This document shows positions 7,482-7,805 of a stretch of DNA of 7,805 bases, piece by piece (the stretch's first letter is position 1; each line of letters begins with the position of its first letter). The position numbers were made by a program, and so were the translations under genes. The notes beneath the pieces were generated by a model that saw only the letters and a list, made by a program, of their open reading frames with translations, made no database searches and was not told the origin of the DNA. This stretch comes from Chlamydiota bacterium (GTDB taxonomy: Bacteria; Chlamydiota; Chlamydiia; Chlamydiales; Waddliaceae): NCBI GenBank assembly GCA_011065005.1, contig JAAKFP010000108.1, forward strand, positions 1-7,805. The letters are read 5' to 3'.

Positions 7482-7511
7482 TTTACATAAATGTCGCCTA
7501 TGTGTTACAAT
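7482..7511 (+). promoter_or_regulatory. Extended -10 sigma70-type promoter for the toxin gene
   Basis: The -35 is TTTACA (7482-7487, 5/6 match to TTGACA), the spacer is 18 bases, and the -10 is TACAAT (7506-7511, 5/6 match to TATAAT). A TG at 7503-7504 one base upstream of the -10 gives an extended -10. The predicted start point, seven bases after the last T, is 7518, the A of the toxin ATG, so the mRNA would be leaderless or nearly so. CCTA (7497-7500) and TAGG (7512-7515) flank the -10 as a short inverted repeat and might be part of an operator, but arms of four bases are weak evidence. Confidence 0.6.
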
Positions 7512-7517
7512 TAGGGT

Positions 7518-7805
7518 ATGGAAGAAGAAATCACCCTTGAGTATTACGAGACCGATAATGGCAAATGCCCTTATCTGGAGTGGCAAAACGGGCTAACACA
7601 AAAAATTAGAGGTTTAGTAACTGTGAGGCTTACGCGGGTACGTCTTGGAAATTTTGGTGATTATAAAGCAATCGAAGGTGAAAAAGGACTCTTTGAATTG
7701 CGAATTCATATGAGTCCAGGATTTCGCATCTATTTCGGAAAAAGAGGAAAGAGGGTTGTGATTCTTCTTTGTGGTGGTGATAAAGGCAGTCAAAAGAGAG
7801 ACATT
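7518..7805 (+). CDS. Gp49/HigB-type addiction module toxin (RelE/ParE superfamily), 3' end outside the window
   Basis: The frame stays open for 96 codons to the window edge, so the gene is 3'-partial; family members are about 95-115 residues, so little is missing. It matches the phage Gp49-like / 'addiction module killer protein' family. Visible signature blocks are YYETDNGKCPYLEW (9-22), VRLTRVRLGNFGDYK (36-50), LFELRIHMSPGFRIYF (58-73) and ILLCGGDKGSQKRDI (82-96). Proteins of this family are generally ribosome-dependent mRNA endonucleases of type II toxin-antitoxin systems, acting in the cytoplasm and neutralised by an Xre-type helix-turn-helix antitoxin usually encoded just downstream, which here would lie beyond the edge. 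A TAG at 7512-7514 is in frame upstream, so ATG 7518 is the first available start. AGGG (7513-7516) is one base away, too close for a normal ribosome site. The upstream promoter suggests leaderless translation. It is a transcription unit separate from opp. Confidence 0.9.
   Translation, partial: MEEEITLEYYETDNGKCPYLEWQNGLTQKIRGLVTVRLTRVRLGNFGDYKAIEGEKGLFELRIHMSPGFRIYFGKRGKRVVILLCGGDKGSQKRDI

Larger units (their letters stand above)
7409..7517 (+). other. Intergenic gap after oppC
   Basis: This 109-bp non-coding gap holds, in order, a short T-rich stretch after the oppC stop, the CACAGAT tandem repeat, and a promoter for the toxin gene. No hairpin followed by T's is seen, so the end of the opp transcript is not marked by an evident intrinsic terminator. 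Confidence 0.6.

Noticed and set aside
7478..7488. ATGT-TTT-ACAT palindrome overlapping the -35 as an operator
   Set aside because: Four-base arms in AT-rich DNA are expected by chance, and no second copy supports it.
7266..7586. 106-codon minus-strand ORF across the oppC end, the repeat and the toxin start
   Set aside because: Its translation comes largely from the antisense of oppC, the CACAGAT repeat and the toxin gene. Such ORFs over this repeat family are commonly spurious.
1..7805. CRISPR array, tRNA or rRNA genes, insertion sequence
   Set aside because: No spaced direct repeats, no tRNA cloverleaf or rRNA-like segments and no transposase or terminal inverted repeats were seen.

Overview
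The window looks like chromosomal DNA of moderate GC (low-to-mid 40s % by eye) from a bacterium with an inner membrane and a periplasm. The best guess is a chlamydia-like organism or another member of the Planctomycetes-Verrucomicrobia-Chlamydiae group. The main hint is an oversized Opp set: a ~710-residue binding protein and two ~500-residue permeases. As I remember it, this resembles the second opp cluster of chlamydiae (oppA_4/oppB_2/oppC_2). This is recollection, not a search result, so the taxonomy is tentative.

Layout: (1) positions 3-2090 hold the 3' part, possibly nearly all, of a large charged, helix-rich protein that I do not recognise. Its reading frame runs off the left edge. (2) 2091-2259 is a 169-bp gap. 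It contains an 11-bp perfect inverted repeat enclosing two smaller hairpins and ends just before the oppA start, so it is a candidate structured mRNA leader. (3) 2260-7408 is a tight operon oppA-oppB-oppC, with each junction a one-base TAATG overlap. (4) 7409-7517 carries a three-unit 10-bp tandem repeat of a widespread 'CACAGAT' intergenic family, followed by a good extended -10 promoter. (5) 7518-7805 is the start of a Gp49/HigB-type (RelE/ParE superfamily) toxin gene cut by the right edge. It has no stop codon inside the window. Its antitoxin, if present, lies beyond the edge.

How the genes work together: OppA should capture peptides in the periplasm and deliver them to a channel formed by OppB and OppC. 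No ATPase (OppD/OppF) gene is present, so the energy-coupling subunits must be encoded elsewhere. All three proteins carry extra non-cytoplasmic mass. OppA has a membrane anchor followed by a coiled coil in place of a lipoprotein signal. OppB has a ~150-residue insert after its first membrane helix. OppC has an insert with two extra membrane helices plus a long Gln/Glu/Arg-rich helical region. This shared enlargement, the structured leader and the apparently leaderless toxin promoter are the points most worth a second look.
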